In this document: piece after piece, positions 10,391-19,878 of the stretch
Layout: every line of letters starts with the position of its first letter
Numbering within the stretch: the stretch's first letter is position 1
Translations under genes and position numbers: made by a program
Assembly (NCBI GenBank): GCA_900230115.1
Contig: LT907983.1
Span: 4,045,001 to 4,109,000, forward strand
Direction of reading: 5' to 3'
DNA length: 64,000 bases
Source of the DNA: Spirosomataceae bacterium TFI 002
GTDB lineage: Bacteria; Bacteroidota; Bacteroidia; Cytophagales; Spirosomataceae
Notes under the pieces: model-generated
Database searches by the model: none
Told to the model about the DNA's origin: nothing
What the model saw: only the letters and a program-made list of their open reading frames with translations

Positions 10391-12100
10391 TTATAAGTTC
10401 ATTTTCTTCATTTCGCTTACTGCAAAATCAGCTGCTCTTGCAGTTGCTGCCATGTAAGTTAATGATGGATTAACGCAAGAAGATGAAACCATAAATGCTC
10501 CATCAGTTACGAATACGTTTTCCGCACCCCACACTTGGTTATTTTTATTTAAGCAAGAATTCTTCGCATCAGTACCCATTCTAGCTGTACCCATTTCGTG
10601 AATTCCAATACCTGGAGCTTTTTCTTTGTTCTCGTGAGTACGAACATCTTTTACGCCAGCAGCTTCAAGCATTTTACCTGCTTCCTCTTGCATGGCTTTT
10701 CTCATTTCCCACTCGTTTTCACCCCAACCTGCATCAAATTCGATGATTGGAAGGCCCCACTTATCAGTTTCGGTAGTTAAGGTCATTTTGTTATTTGGGT
10801 CTGGAAGCGTTTCTCCAAATCCGCCCATTCCAAATCTCCAACCACCTGGGTAAGTTGCGGCATCTTTAAATGCTGCTCCAAAACTTTCACCAGAATCTAC
10901 TCCTCTAGTTCTACTTCCTCCACCTTGGTATCCAAATCCTCTCAAGAAGTTGCGTTTGTCGCTTCCCCAGTTTGTAAATCTTGGAATATAAATACCGTTT
11001 GGACGACGGCCATAGTAGTATTGATCTTCAAAACCTTCAATTTTACCACTAGCTCCTACATCTAAGTGGTGATCCATGATGTTTCTACCAAGTTGATCAG
11101 ATGCGTTACCTAGACCATTAGGGTGAGTTTTAGATTTTGACATCATCATGATGGCTGCAGAATTGATTGCACTGGCATTAAGGAAAATTATTTTTCCGAA
11201 ATACTCAATCTCTTCCATAGTGTTTTGATCAATTGCCTTAACACCTTTTGCTTTTCCAGCTTCATCGTCAAAAATTACTTGATGAACGATCTTGTCTGTA
11301 ATGAGGGTCAAGTTTCCAGTCTTCATTGCAGCTGGCAAGGTTGCAGATTGAGTACTGAAATAGGCTCCATAAGGACAGCCTCTCATACATCTATTCCGAA
11401 ATTGACAGTTAGAACGACCAAGTGCAATTTGCTCAGCAGTAGGATTAGTAAGGTGGGCAACACGACCAATAGTCATGTGTCTTCCCGGGAAATTCTTTTC
11501 GATTCCTTCTTTCACCATTCGCTCTGCACAGTTCATTTCCATCGCAGTTTGGAATTGTCCATCAGGAAGTACATCTAAACCATCACGACTTCCACTAATC
11601 CCTGCAAAACGCTCTACATAGTCGTACCAAGGAGCCATGTCTTTATATCTTAGTGGCCAGTCAGTTCCTATGCCTTCTTCCGCATTGGCAGTGAAATCTC
11701 TTTCATTCCATCTGTATGATTGGCGACCCCACATAAGTGATCTACCTCCAGTGTGGTACCCACGAATCCAATCAAAACGACGTTTTTCTTTATAAGGGTT
11801 ATCAACATCCTTTTCAAAATGGTGACGATGTTCTTCATTTGCTGCATAGCCAGTTCTTACTACCGCCCAATAGTCTTTTTCTACTTGGTTGGTTACTCTT
11901 CCTCTATGATCAAACTCCCATGGCTCTTGCATGGCCGTAGTGTAATCTTCGATGTGCTTAATATCACGGCCTCTTTCAAGCATAAGAACCTTCAATCCTT
12001 TTTCGGTAAGTTCTTTTGCTGCCCATCCTCCGGAGATTCCTGAGCCTACTACAATAGCGTCGTAAGTATTTTCTTCAGTGCCTTTTCCTTGTATATACAT
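10391..12100 (-). CDS. GMC-family FAD dehydrogenase (copy 2), catalytic subunit
   Basis: A 569-residue GMC oxidoreductase with FAD-binding GSGISGG at about 19-25, C-x5-C-x3-C (CQFRNRCMRGC) near 230-241, and the terminal SSCVNPSLTYMA segment. The gene directly upstream encodes a gluconate 2-dehydrogenase subunit 3-like protein with a twin-arginine signal. This matches the FAD glucose/gluconate dehydrogenase arrangement, in which the small subunit carries the folded catalytic subunit across the membrane. No separate cytochrome c subunit is encoded here. Substrate unknown. Confidence 0.9.
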   Translation of the reverse strand: MYIQGKGTEENTYDAIVVGSGISGGWAAKELTEKGLKVLMLERGRDIKHIEDYTTAMQEPWEFDHRGRVTNQVEKDYWAVVRTGYAANEEHRHHFEKDVDNPYKEKRRFDWIRGYHTGGRSLMWGRQSYRWNERDFTANAEEGIGTDWPLRYKDMAPWYDYVERFAGISGSRDGLDVLPDGQFQTAMEMNCAERMVKEGIEKNFPGRHMTIGRVAHLTNPTAEQIALGRSNCQFRNRCMRGCPYGAYFSTQSATLPAAMKTGNLTLITDKIVHQVIFDDEAGKAKGVKAIDQNTMEEIEYFGKIIFLNASAINSAAIMMMSKSKTHPNGLGNASDQLGRNIMDHHLDVGASGKIEGFEDQYYYGRRPNGIYIPRFTNWGSDKRNFLRGFGYQGGGSRTRGVDSGESFGAAFKDAATYPGGWRFGMGGFGETLPDPNNKMTLTTETDKWGLPIIEFDAGWGENEWEMRKAMQEEAGKMLEAAGVKDVRTHENKEKAPGIGIHEMGTARMGTDAKNSCLNKNNQVWGAENVFVTDGAFMVSSSCVNPSLTYMAATARAADFAVSEMKKMNL

Positions 12101-12127
12101 TATGTTCTTTTCAGCTAGGTTAAAAAA

Positions 12128-12748
12128 TTAAAGTGCGTATGCTTTTTGTCCTTCTTTCAATGGAATACATCCCTCGTATCTACCAGGAATAGCCACAAAG
12201 TCAAGTGCCTTCGTAGCTCCAGCTTCTGAAGTAAAGTAGCCAAAAAGAGTCAATGACTTCATGATGTCAAAGAAAGGAGCAGGAGTTTCAGCTTTTTCTT
12301 GCTTTTCAATTCCTGTCTCAGAGTCAATCACTTTACTTTTTGCAGCTTCTCTTTCTGTTGAAGCCGCTGCTTCTAAAGTTTTTAAAACTTCAATTTTTTG
12401 TTCAGCATTAAGAGAAATGAAGTCACTTCCCAGTTTCTGAGATTCTTCCTGAACTTGTGCGAGTCCTTTTACAAAATGCTCACCTTGTAATTGAGAATAG
12501 CAATCTTTGATCATCAACTCAATAAATGGTCCCACTCCAGCATCTTTGGCACCGGGCGTATCAGTTTTTGGAATAATTACTTCTGCAATTTCCGAAACCA
12601 AACTCAATTGGTCTGGACTAAGTGTAAATGGAGCTCCAGTGGCATCTGCAGCACTTTTACAACCCTCTAAAATCGAAATTAATGCTGGTGCAGAAACTAC
12701 TCCACCCATCATTAGTGCTACACGTTGTAAGGCTGATCTTCTATTCAA
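12128..12748 (-). CDS. Gluconate 2-dehydrogenase subunit 3-like protein, Tat signal
   Basis: A 206-residue small subunit. It starts MNRRSALQRVALMMGG: a twin-arginine signal (R-R-S-A-L-Q) followed by a hydrophobic core and a Cys near residue 30 (LEGCK), which might instead be a lipid anchor. The body (residues 40-200) matches the subunit 3 family: I-I-P-x-T-D-T-P-G-A at about 59-67 and G-Y-F near 169. It chaperones and exports the GMC catalytic subunit encoded 27 bp downstream. First gene of a two-gene operon. Confidence 0.85.
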   Translation of the reverse strand: MNRRSALQRVALMMGGVVSAPALISILEGCKSAADATGAPFTLSPDQLSLVSEIAEVIIPKTDTPGAKDAGVGPFIELMIKDCYSQLQGEHFVKGLAQVQEESQKLGSDFISLNAEQKIEVLKTLEAAASTEREAAKSKVIDSETGIEKQEKAETPAPFFDIMKSLTLFGYFTSEAGATKALDFVAIPGRYEGCIPLKEGQKAYAL

Positions 12749-13067
12749 TGTTATTTATATTTTAAGGTTGGAATTTTAAAACGAATTGTGAATTTATCTC
12801 ATTGTGGCTAGGTTTCCAAAAAGTTTAGGAATACAAAAACCTCGAAAAATGCATAAAATACATATGTCAATTCAATACAGGTTCGTTGTTGTACGTGGAA
12901 ATATTAGAAAAGTGAAACATTAGAATGGATCACTAAAAATGCAAAAGTCTAATTTGTGAAGTGTTAAATCCGACTTATAGGACTATTTTTATGTTATAAG
13001 TCCATGTTTTTGGTAGTTAAGATTTAACTTCCTACTTTTGGGTATGCTTTTTGAATCACATAAATCT
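12749..13067. other. Divergent intergenic region with inverted repeat
   Basis: About 320 bp between two divergent transcription units. It must contain the minus-strand dehydrogenase promoter. An 8-base inverted repeat, GACTTATA (12972-12979) and TATAAGTC (12995-13002), could be an operator. Nothing else recognised. Confidence 0.45.
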
Positions 13068-13085
13068 TATATTTGCACACGCAGA
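13040..13085 (+). promoter_or_regulatory. Bacteroidota-type promoter of the UDP-glucose dehydrogenase gene
   Basis: TATATTTG at 13068-13075 matches the TAnnTTTG -7 element of the Bacteroidota housekeeping sigma factor. T-rich sequence with TTTTTG lies upstream, although the spacing to a -33 TTTG is shorter than ideal. It lies about 52 bp before the start codon. Confidence 0.55.
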
Positions 13086-13126
13086 TTTTAGAAGCATTAT
13101 AAATTTGAAATAAAACAATATTATTT

Positions 13127-14440
13127 ATGAAAATCGCAGTAGTTGGGACTGGATACGTGGGATTAGTTACAGGAACATGTTTTGCTGAAACAGGGAACAG
13201 TGTGACTTGTATTGATATAGATCAGGCTAAGGTAGAAAGCTTGAAAAAAGGGAAAATGACAATATATGAGCCTGGCTTAGATGTTATTTTCGATAGAAAT
13301 ACTAAAGAAGGGAGATTGAAATTCACAACCAATCTCACTGAAGGTATTGAGGGAGCGGAGGTAATATTTTTGGCTCTGCCAACACCTCCAGGTGAAGATG
13401 GTTCGGCCGATTTGAAATATATATTAGGAGTTGCTAAGGACTTAGGGCCAATATTGAAGCAATATGCTGTGATTATTGACAAAAGCACGGTTCCTGTAGG
13501 TACTGCAGAAAAAGTTAATGCTGCTGTTGCAGCTGGTGCAAAAGTGGATTACGATGTAGTTTCAAATCCTGAGTTTCTAAGAGAAGGAGTTGCTGTAGAT
13601 GACTTTATGAAGCCTGATAGAGTTGTAATTGGGACGGAATCAGATAGAGCGAAAAAGATACTAAATACGCTTTATGCACCTCTAGTGCGTCAAGGAAACC
13701 CAATCATTTTCATGAATGAGCGTTCGGCCGAAATGACTAAATATGCTGCAAATGCATTCTTGGCTATGAAAATCACGTTCATGAACGAAATCGCTAACCT
13801 TTGTGAGCGTACTGGAGCGGATGTTGACGATGTACGTCGTGGAATTGGTACAGATAGTAGAATTGGTAAAAGGTTCTTATTCCCAGGTATTGGATATGGT
13901 GGTTCTTGTTTTCCTAAAGATGTACAAGCACTGGGTAAAACTGCCAAAGAATATGATTACGATTTCAAGATTTTGAAATCTGTAATGAGTGTAAATCAAA
14001 AGCAAAAAACTAAGCTTATTCCTCGCTTGAAGGAATACTTTGGTGGTGAGCTTAAAGGGAAAACAATTGCTCTTTGGGGATTGGCATTTAAGCCACATAC
14101 AGATGATATTCGTGAAGCTCCGGCATTGTACAATATCAAAACTCTTAGAAATGCAGGTGCTAAAGTGGTCGTTTACGATCCAGAGGCAATGGCAAATGTG
14201 AAGAAAGAAGTTGGTCGCAAGGTTACTTATGCAAAGTCAATGTACGCTGCTTTAGAAGGTGCAGATGCTTTAATGATTATGACAGAATGGCCAGAGTTTA
14301 GAACTCCAGATTTTGATAGAATGGGTGAAGCATTAAATAATAAAGTTATTTTTGACGGACGTAACCTTTATGACCTTGATAGAATGGAAGAGAGATCATT
14401 TGATTATTTCTCTGTTGGTAGAAAAGATGTGAAGGCTTAA
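13127..14440 (+). CDS. ugd: UDP-glucose 6-dehydrogenase
   Basis: Oxidises UDP-glucose twice with NAD+ to UDP-glucuronate. The 437-residue length is typical of the bacterial family. NAD-binding GTGYVG is at 7-12, and the catalytic Cys261 sits in GGSCFPKD. EFLREG (150-154) and the C-terminal UDP-binding domain (from about 305: GKTIALWGLAFKP) are present. The next gene uses the product to make UDP-xylose, so the pair supplies nucleotide sugars for capsule, exopolysaccharide or glycoprotein glycans. No glycosyltransferases are adjacent. Confidence 0.95.
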   Translation: MKIAVVGTGYVGLVTGTCFAETGNSVTCIDIDQAKVESLKKGKMTIYEPGLDVIFDRNTKEGRLKFTTNLTEGIEGAEVIFLALPTPPGEDGSADLKYILGVAKDLGPILKQYAVIIDKSTVPVGTAEKVNAAVAAGAKVDYDVVSNPEFLREGVAVDDFMKPDRVVIGTESDRAKKILNTLYAPLVRQGNPIIFMNERSAEMTKYAANAFLAMKITFMNEIANLCERTGADVDDVRRGIGTDSRIGKRFLFPGIGYGGSCFPKDVQALGKTAKEYDYDFKILKSVMSVNQKQKTKLIPRLKEYFGGELKGKTIALWGLAFKPHTDDIREAPALYNIKTLRNAGAKVVVYDPEAMANVKKEVGRKVTYAKSMYAALEGADALMIMTEWPEFRTPDFDRMGEALNNKVIFDGRNLYDLDRMEERSFDYFSVGRKDVKA

Positions 14441-14538
14441 TGTTTTGATATTTTTTTGGATTGAATGTACATGAATAGCATTCAATCTTTTAATTGTCGA
14501 GTTGGTCATTTAAGCAATCAAAATAGAAATTTTACAAA

Positions 14539-15510
14539 ATGAAAAGAATATTAATAACAGGAGGAGCAGGATTTTTAGGTTCACATTTATGTGATCGCTT
14601 TATAAAAGAAGGATATCATGTAATTGCAATGGATAACCTAATCACAGGTGACCTTAGAAACATTGAGCATTTATTCAAATTAGAGCATTTTGAGTTTTAC
14701 CATCACGACGTGAGTAAATTCATACATGTTCCTGGTGACTTAGATTATATCTTGCATTTTGCTTCTCCAGCAAGCCCAATAGATTACTTAAAGATTCCAA
14801 TTCAAACTTTGAAGGTTGGTTCTTTGGGAATTCATAATTGCTTAGGACTTGCAAGAGTTAAAAATGCTAGAGTTTTAATAGCTTCTACATCTGAGATTTA
14901 TGGTGATCCACAGGTTCACCCACAAACAGAAGATTATTGGGGTCATGTGAATACTGTAGGTCCGCGAGGAGTTTACGATGAAGCCAAGCGTTTCCAAGAG
15001 TCTATGACGATGGCATATCATACATTTCATGGTGTAGAAACACGTATTGTAAGGATATTTAATACTTATGGCCCTAGAATGAGGCTAAATGATGGTCGAG
15101 TGATTCCAGCATTTATGGGTCAGGCACTAAGAGGAGAGGATCTTACCATTTTTGGAGATGGAAGCCAGACTCGCTCGTTCTGCTATGTTGATGATTTGAT
15201 TGAAGGAATATACAGGTTGTTGCATTCAGATTACGCTCAGCCAGTAAATATTGGAAACCCAATTGAAATTTCGATTGCAGAATTCGCTGAAGAAATCATA
15301 AAAATGACAGGGACGGATCAAAAGGTAATCTACAAAGATTTGCCAGTAGATGATCCAAAACAACGTCAGCCAGATATCACTAGAGCCAAAGAGGTGCTAG
15401 GGTGGGAGCCTAAAGTTGATCGTAAGGAAGGTTTAGCCATTACTTTCGACTACTTTAAGTCTTTTTCCAAGGAGAGACTATACGATGAGGCTCAGCACAA
15501 AGAGTTTTAA
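14539..15510 (+). CDS. UDP-glucuronate decarboxylase (UDP-xylose synthase)
   Basis: Extended SDR of 323 residues that decarboxylates UDP-glucuronate to UDP-xylose. The Rossmann motif GGAGFLG is at 8-14, and catalytic Tyr146 and Lys150 (YDEAK) follow a Thr/Ser at 117-118. [11 protein letters not shown] at 73-83 and [11 protein letters not shown] are characteristic of the xylose synthase branch rather than GalE or dTDP-glucose dehydratase. It lies 98 bp after the UDP-glucose dehydrogenase gene and is followed by a terminator, so the two form a likely operon. Confidence 0.93.
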   Translation: MKRILITGGAGFLGSHLCDRFIKEGYHVIAMDNLITGDLRNIEHLFKLEHFEFYHHDVSKFIHVPGDLDYILHFASPASPIDYLKIPIQTLKVGSLGIHNCLGLARVKNARVLIASTSEIYGDPQVHPQTEDYWGHVNTVGPRGVYDEAKRFQESMTMAYHTFHGVETRIVRIFNTYGPRMRLNDGRVIPAFMGQALRGEDLTIFGDGSQTRSFCYVDDLIEGIYRLLHSDYAQPVNIGNPIEISIAEFAEEIIKMTGTDQKVIYKDLPVDDPKQRQPDITRAKEVLGWEPKVDRKEGLAITFDYFKSFSKERLYDEAQHKEF

Positions 15511-15533
15511 TAAGAATTGTCGAAGTACATTCA

Positions 15534-15567
15534 TAAAAAAAAGGCGACCATAGGTCGCCTTTTTTTA
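15534..15567. terminator. Bidirectional terminator between UDP-xylose synthase gene and rpoN
   Basis: Stem AAAGGCGACC / GGTCGCCTTT with a three-base ATA loop, A-run before and T-run after. It is symmetrical enough to stop transcription from both converging genes. Confidence 0.95.
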
Positions 15568-15633
15568 TGTTCACTATATGTTCCAATATTTTGACTAAAG
15601 CACTTTATGAAATTTAATTCAAGTGCCTTTTTC

Positions 15634-17133
15634 TTAAAGCTCTTTTCTTAATCTAGCAACCGGGATGTTAAGTTGCTCACGATACTTTGCAACAGTTCGT
15701 CTTGCAATATTGTATCCTCTTTTCTTGAGTAGTTTTTCTAGTTTATCATCAGAAAGTGGTGCATGCTTAGGTTCAGAATCAATAAGCTCTTTCAGGATAT
15801 TTTTCACTTCTCTACTAGATGCGTCCTCACCAGAGTTGGTAGAGATACCTTCTGAGAAGAAATACTTAAGTGGGTAAAGTCCGAAGTCTGTTTGCACGGA
15901 TTTGCTGTTCGCTACACGAGAAACAGTAGAGATATCCATTTCAATGATTTCTGCGATATCTTTAAGAATCATCGGCTTTAACTTGCTCTCGTCTCCCTCA
16001 AAGAAGAAATCTTCTTGGTATTTTACGATTGCCTCCATTGTTCTCAATAATGTGTTTTGCCTTTGAACAATGGCATCTATAAACCATTTGGCAGCATCTA
16101 GTTTCTGCTTTACAAATGTTACTGTTTCTTTTATTTGCTTACTTTTCTTGTCGCTTTTATCATAAGTATCAAGCATTTCACTGAATGATTTGCTGACACG
16201 TAATTCGGGAGCGTTTTTAGAATTTAATATAATATCTAATTTGCCATTGCTGCTGCTGACAATAAAGTCGGGCATTAGGTAGGCTGCAGAAGTATCTCCT
16301 GTTCCTATGCTTCCTGGCTTTGGATTCAATCTTGTAATTACACCAACAGCATCTTTAAGTTGCTCGTCGGTGACATTCAATTTACGTTGGATTGTGTCGA
16401 AGTGTTTCTTTGTGAATTCGTTGAAATGATTCGCAATGATTTGTATTGCATCTTTGCATTCCTGGGTATGACAATTCATACGCTCCAGTTGCAAAAGCAG
16501 GCATTCTTGTAGGTCTCTTGCAGCAATTCCTGCTGGCTCAAAACGCTGAACTCTTCTTAATACATTTATTACTTCTTCTTCTGATGTATATAAGTTTTGA
16601 CCAAAAGCCAAATCATTACATATTGATTTGATTGGTCTTCTTATGTATCCATCTTCTTCTACACTTCCTATTAACTGCTGACCTATGAGGTCTTCTCTTT
16701 CATTTAAATTTAGATACCCAAGTTGATTAATTAATGCTTCTGTTAGTGTATCAGTAGCAATCACTGGCATCACATCCTTATCTTCATCTGCCCATCCATC
16801 ACTTTGCATTTTGTACCCTGAGTAGTCATCTTGATTTAGGTAATCACCAACGTCCACTGTTTCGTTGAAGCTCTCAAATTCTTGAAAATCATCGGTTCCT
16901 TGATCATAATCATCTTTGTAGTCATCTGCATAATCGTCTGAATAATCATCTGAGAAATCTTCGTCCGACTTTTCATCCATTTCGTTTCCTTCCTCTAATG
17001 CTGGATTGATTTCAAGTTCTTCTTCAATTCTTTGGTTAAGCTCTGCAGTTGGAATTTGAAGTAACTTAATGAATTGAATTTGTTGTGGTGATAACCGTTG
17101 CTGTAACGATTGACTTAGGGCTAGTTTTTGCAT
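15634..17133 (-). CDS. rpoN: RNA polymerase sigma-54 factor
   Basis: A 499-residue sigma-N. The Gln/Leu-rich activator-interaction region I is at 1-45 (LSQSLQQRLSPQQIQFIKLLQ). An acidic linker with repeated DDYxDDY units lies at about 60-85. The core-binding and helix-turn-helix regions follow, and the RpoN box ARRTVAKYRE is at 477-486. It directs transcription from -24/-12 promoters and needs an AAA+ activator, none of which is encoded in this window. Stand-alone gene on the minus strand, converging on the UDP-xylose synthase gene. Confidence 0.96.
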   Translation of the reverse strand: MQKLALSQSLQQRLSPQQIQFIKLLQIPTAELNQRIEEELEINPALEEGNEMDEKSDEDFSDDYSDDYADDYKDDYDQGTDDFQEFESFNETVDVGDYLNQDDYSGYKMQSDGWADEDKDVMPVIATDTLTEALINQLGYLNLNEREDLIGQQLIGSVEEDGYIRRPIKSICNDLAFGQNLYTSEEEVINVLRRVQRFEPAGIAARDLQECLLLQLERMNCHTQECKDAIQIIANHFNEFTKKHFDTIQRKLNVTDEQLKDAVGVITRLNPKPGSIGTGDTSAAYLMPDFIVSSSNGKLDIILNSKNAPELRVSKSFSEMLDTYDKSDKKSKQIKETVTFVKQKLDAAKWFIDAIVQRQNTLLRTMEAIVKYQEDFFFEGDESKLKPMILKDIAEIIEMDISTVSRVANSKSVQTDFGLYPLKYFFSEGISTNSGEDASSREVKNILKELIDSEPKHAPLSDDKLEKLLKKRGYNIARRTVAKYREQLNIPVARLRKEL

Positions 17134-17405
17134 CGTAAGTAAAGTTTTGTCATTAAGTATGGGAACAGTGTTGAAAACTGTTGTTCATGAACCGTGCCAG
17201 AAAATAAAATCAACATTCAAATTCATTTAAAAAATACCACTTCTGTTTTTGATTCACTCTGCTTCGTATTCCTAAATATTTGATAATAAGCAATTTGCAG
17301 CTATATCAATATTTGTGCCTAAAACTTTTCTTAATGATACAAAAAAACTGATTGAAATGAAAAATATAGCTTAACTATTGTATTTAAAATGAGTTGTGGA
17401 TGTGC

Positions 17406-18581
17406 TTATTGAAGCAAGATTGTTCTCATTTTAATGGCTGTTTCTTGCCATTCTTTTGCTGCTTTTGAGTCAGCAGTTATTCCTCCGCCTGCGTATACAT
17501 GAAGCGTATTGTCTTGCAATTTCATGCTCCTTAGGTTTACGAAAATATCACTATTTCCTTCAATATTTACTGGGCCTAGAAACCCGCTGTAAAATTCACG
17601 GTCGTAGTTTTCGTTTTCCTTAATAAAAGCTGCAGCAGCTTCTTTTGGGTATCCACATACTGCCGAGGTTGGATGTAATAATTTAATCATTACTGTACCA
17701 AACTGAGGGAAATTAATTGCCTTTGTGTCTATTTCAAAACTAGTGTTTAAGTGTAAAAGGTTACCAGCATTAATTGTGCGTGGCCCTACCTCTTCAAATT
17801 CTCTTACACGTAATTTCTTGAGGCAATTGATTATGAATCTACTTACAAAAGCCTGTTCTTCTATTTCTTTTTGACTCCAAAGTGCCTCCTTGGTAGGTAT
17901 CTCATTTCCGTTACTATCCTTAGCTCCTTGGGTTCCAGCAAGTGCCATGGTTTTGAAAATGCCAGCTGAATTTTGGCTAACCAATATTTCAGGAGTAGCA
18001 CCAATCCAAACTTGATCTAGCCAAGGAAGGTATGTAATAGAAACAAAAGCATGTGGGTAGGCCTTGCATAGCTTTTGGAAGTATGCATAGATCTTAAACT
18101 TTTCGTCTAGCTCTATCTTGGCGGTCCTGCTAAGAACAACTTTGTCAAAATAACCTTCTTCTATTGCTCTAATTGCCTTACCAACCTTTTCTTCATATTC
18201 ACCTTCAAGAATTGAGTTGGGTATGGGCTGATCTAAACTGAAGTTAGGAGATTGGGCATGCTCATTGATTGTTAATCCAATTTCTTCAAGCTCAAAAGGA
18301 ATCTCTTCAATCTTGGCATTTTCTACTTTAATATGGTATTCGGCAGGCAAGAAATAACCCATTCCGTCCACTGAGTCGAAAGGTGCAATGGTAAAGCCGG
18401 GTTCACTTTCTTCTATGTTGACTTCCTTGAGTTCTGAGCTAGCTTTTCGGGAAAGTAGAATGTTTACTTCTTTCTTATTTGGCATTCGCCAAACTGCAAG
18501 AGGTACGGCAGAGTCTATCAGCGAATCAACAAAAGCGGCAGTTGATACCTTTCCCGATGATATGAAAGCATCTTTGTTCAA
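17406..18581 (-). CDS. menF: Isochorismate synthase
   Basis: Chorismate-binding enzyme of 391 residues, forming isochorismate for menaquinone. Family segments are visible in order: KVVLSRTAKIEL near 143-154, a GTQG segment near 217, LHLNTSFEI near 277, HPTSAVCGYPKEAA near 305, and YAGGGIT near 365. No catechol siderophore or salicylate genes are nearby, so menaquinone (the respiratory quinone of the phylum) is the likely route. It starts 2 bp after the stop of the ccmE gene and so is the last gene of a cytochrome c maturation operon. Symbol by function; entC/dhbC homologues look similar. Confidence 0.87.
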   Translation of the reverse strand: MNKDAFISSGKVSTAAFVDSLIDSAVPLAVWRMPNKKEVNILLSRKASSELKEVNIEESEPGFTIAPFDSVDGMGYFLPAEYHIKVENAKIEEIPFELEEIGLTINEHAQSPNFSLDQPIPNSILEGEYEEKVGKAIRAIEEGYFDKVVLSRTAKIELDEKFKIYAYFQKLCKAYPHAFVSITYLPWLDQVWIGATPEILVSQNSAGIFKTMALAGTQGAKDSNGNEIPTKEALWSQKEIEEQAFVSRFIINCLKKLRVREFEEVGPRTINAGNLLHLNTSFEIDTKAINFPQFGTVMIKLLHPTSAVCGYPKEAAAAFIKENENYDREFYSGFLGPVNIEGNSDIFVNLRSMKLQDNTLHVYAGGGITADSKAAKEWQETAIKMRTILLQ

Positions 18582-18583
18582 TT

Positions 18584-19018
18584 TTATAGGGCAGCTGTGT
18601 TTTCGATTGATGGAGCCTCGTTATTGTACTTTGAAGGACATTTAAGTAAAATCTGATCTGCTGCAAAATAGTTATTTGCCAAATCCATTTTACCTACCAC
18701 CACAACTTTCTCAGATTTGTCTAAATCCTGTGGTTTTGGTTTATTTAATACAACCCTCGACTCTATGTTTAAGCTATCAATCATTACAAATTCGAAGATG
18801 TTTGGATTCTGGATTGGATCATATTTCATTCCCAAAATATCACCAGTAGGTCCTTTCTTTAATTCTCCTACTACGTGTACAGCATTATTGTTTCCATTTT
18901 CTGCCAAATCTTTGGCGTCTTTAAAACTTGCATATGTACTTGCATCTCCCACCATTGAGATAATCATAACTATGGCGATTGCAATAACTCCTAAAGCGAT
19001 TATGTGTGACTTTTTCAT
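18584..19018 (-). CDS. ccmE: Cytochrome c maturation haem chaperone CcmE, Cys variant
   Basis: A 144-residue periplasmic haem chaperone anchored by one N-terminal helix (about residues 5-25). It receives haem from CcmC and passes it to the cytochrome c ligation complex. In the classical family haem binds a His in an HxxxY motif; here the aligned motif is CPSKY, with Cys127 and Tyr131. A C-x3-Y version is known from Desulfovibrio and some archaea. Position between the ccmD-like gene and menF, size and beta-barrel pattern support the call. Confidence 0.85.
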   Translation of the reverse strand: MKKSHIIALGVIAIAIVMIISMVGDASTYASFKDAKDLAENGNNNAVHVVGELKKGPTGDILGMKYDPIQNPNIFEFVMIDSLNIESRVVLNKPKPQDLDKSEKVVVVGKMDLANNYFAADQILLKCPSKYNNEAPSIENTAAL

Positions 19019-19204
19019 TTAAATTTCTTTTTCAAGTTTACTTATTTTTCTATCTAACAAAAAAAGATACGCAATGATCCCAACAAAGATTGTTGCCACA
19101 ACAGCCACGACCACCCATATTTTACCATCGGCTCGCATTTGGTCTGCCATTTCAACGTCCTGTTGCAGAAAGTTGTTCAAAAAGAGAAGGATACTAGCTA
19201 TCAT
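19019..19204 (-). CDS. ccmD: CcmD family small membrane protein
   Basis: Small protein of 61 residues with a second hydrophobic helix at about 30-50 and a charged C-terminal tail (DRKISKLEKEI), the usual CcmD layout. CcmD helps release haem-loaded CcmE from the CcmABC complex. It overlaps the end of ccmC by 11 bp and abuts ccmE. Sequence alone is too short for a firm assignment; position makes it likely. Confidence 0.72.
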   Translation of the reverse strand: MIASILLFLNNFLQQDVEMADQMRADGKIWVVVAVVATIFVGIIAYLFLLDRKISKLEKEI

Positions 19205-19868
19205 ATTTTTTCGAGTTAATTTTTTCGTTTAAAACAATAATTCTTAATCTAAGATTCGAAATCCAAAAGCCTAATAAACTCCAACCGATAACGGCAGGGT
19301 AAAAGACCATTCGCATGTTGTTGTCCATGTCGTATTTTCCAAATGCTGGATTGCCTCCATTTCCTGGGTGTAAAGAATCTGTGAGACGTGGTAGAATCCA
19401 TACCAGTGGCATGAACGTAGCAAAAGCAAAAATGTTATAAACTGCAGATAGTCTTGCTTTTTTTTGTTCATCCTCAAAAGAACCTCTCAATATAAAGTAT
19501 GCCGAGTAGATAAGCAGTCCAACTTCTACTGCAATAATTTTAGGGTCCTTTGGTAAACCAGTTCCCCATGTGTAAGTACCCCATATTGCTCCCGTTATGA
19601 AGCCTAAGATCCCTAGAAGTATCGCAACATTGGCATAGGTTACTGCATGCTGATCATGTAAAGGATTGTTGGACCTCAAGTATTTGACCGAGTAAATTAA
19701 TGAGGCGAACATAAGTGCCATCATTCCAAACCACATGGGAACATGGAAATATACATTTCTTATAGTTTCATTCAATATGGGTTGTCTCGGCACAATACCT
19801 ATCAGGCCCATTAAGACAACGTAGAGCAAGATTATGGCTGTTAAGACTTTCCACCAAGTGTTTTTCAT
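19194..19868 (-). CDS. ccmC: Haem-handling membrane protein CcmC
   Basis: A 224-residue integral membrane protein of the CcmC/CcsA superfamily with six hydrophobic segments. It loads haem onto CcmE at the periplasmic face. One conserved His lies in YFHVPMWFG near residue 41 and another in SLHPGN near 166. The Trp-rich segment reads WGTYTWGTGLPKDPK instead of the enterobacterial WGTWWVWDARL, a diverged form. Lies 10 bp downstream of ccmB. Confidence 0.88.
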   Translation of the reverse strand: MKNTWWKVLTAIILLYVVLMGLIGIVPRQPILNETIRNVYFHVPMWFGMMALMFASLIYSVKYLRSNNPLHDQHAVTYANVAILLGILGFITGAIWGTYTWGTGLPKDPKIIAVEVGLLIYSAYFILRGSFEDEQKKARLSAVYNIFAFATFMPLVWILPRLTDSLHPGNGGNPAFGKYDMDNNMRMVFYPAVIGWSLLGFWISNLRLRIIVLNEKINSKKYDS

Positions 19869-19878
19869 AAATATAATT

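Noticed and set aside
17164-17182. AACAGT / ACTGTT inverted repeat upstream of rpoN
   Set aside because: Six-base arms only; expected by chance in AT-rich DNA.
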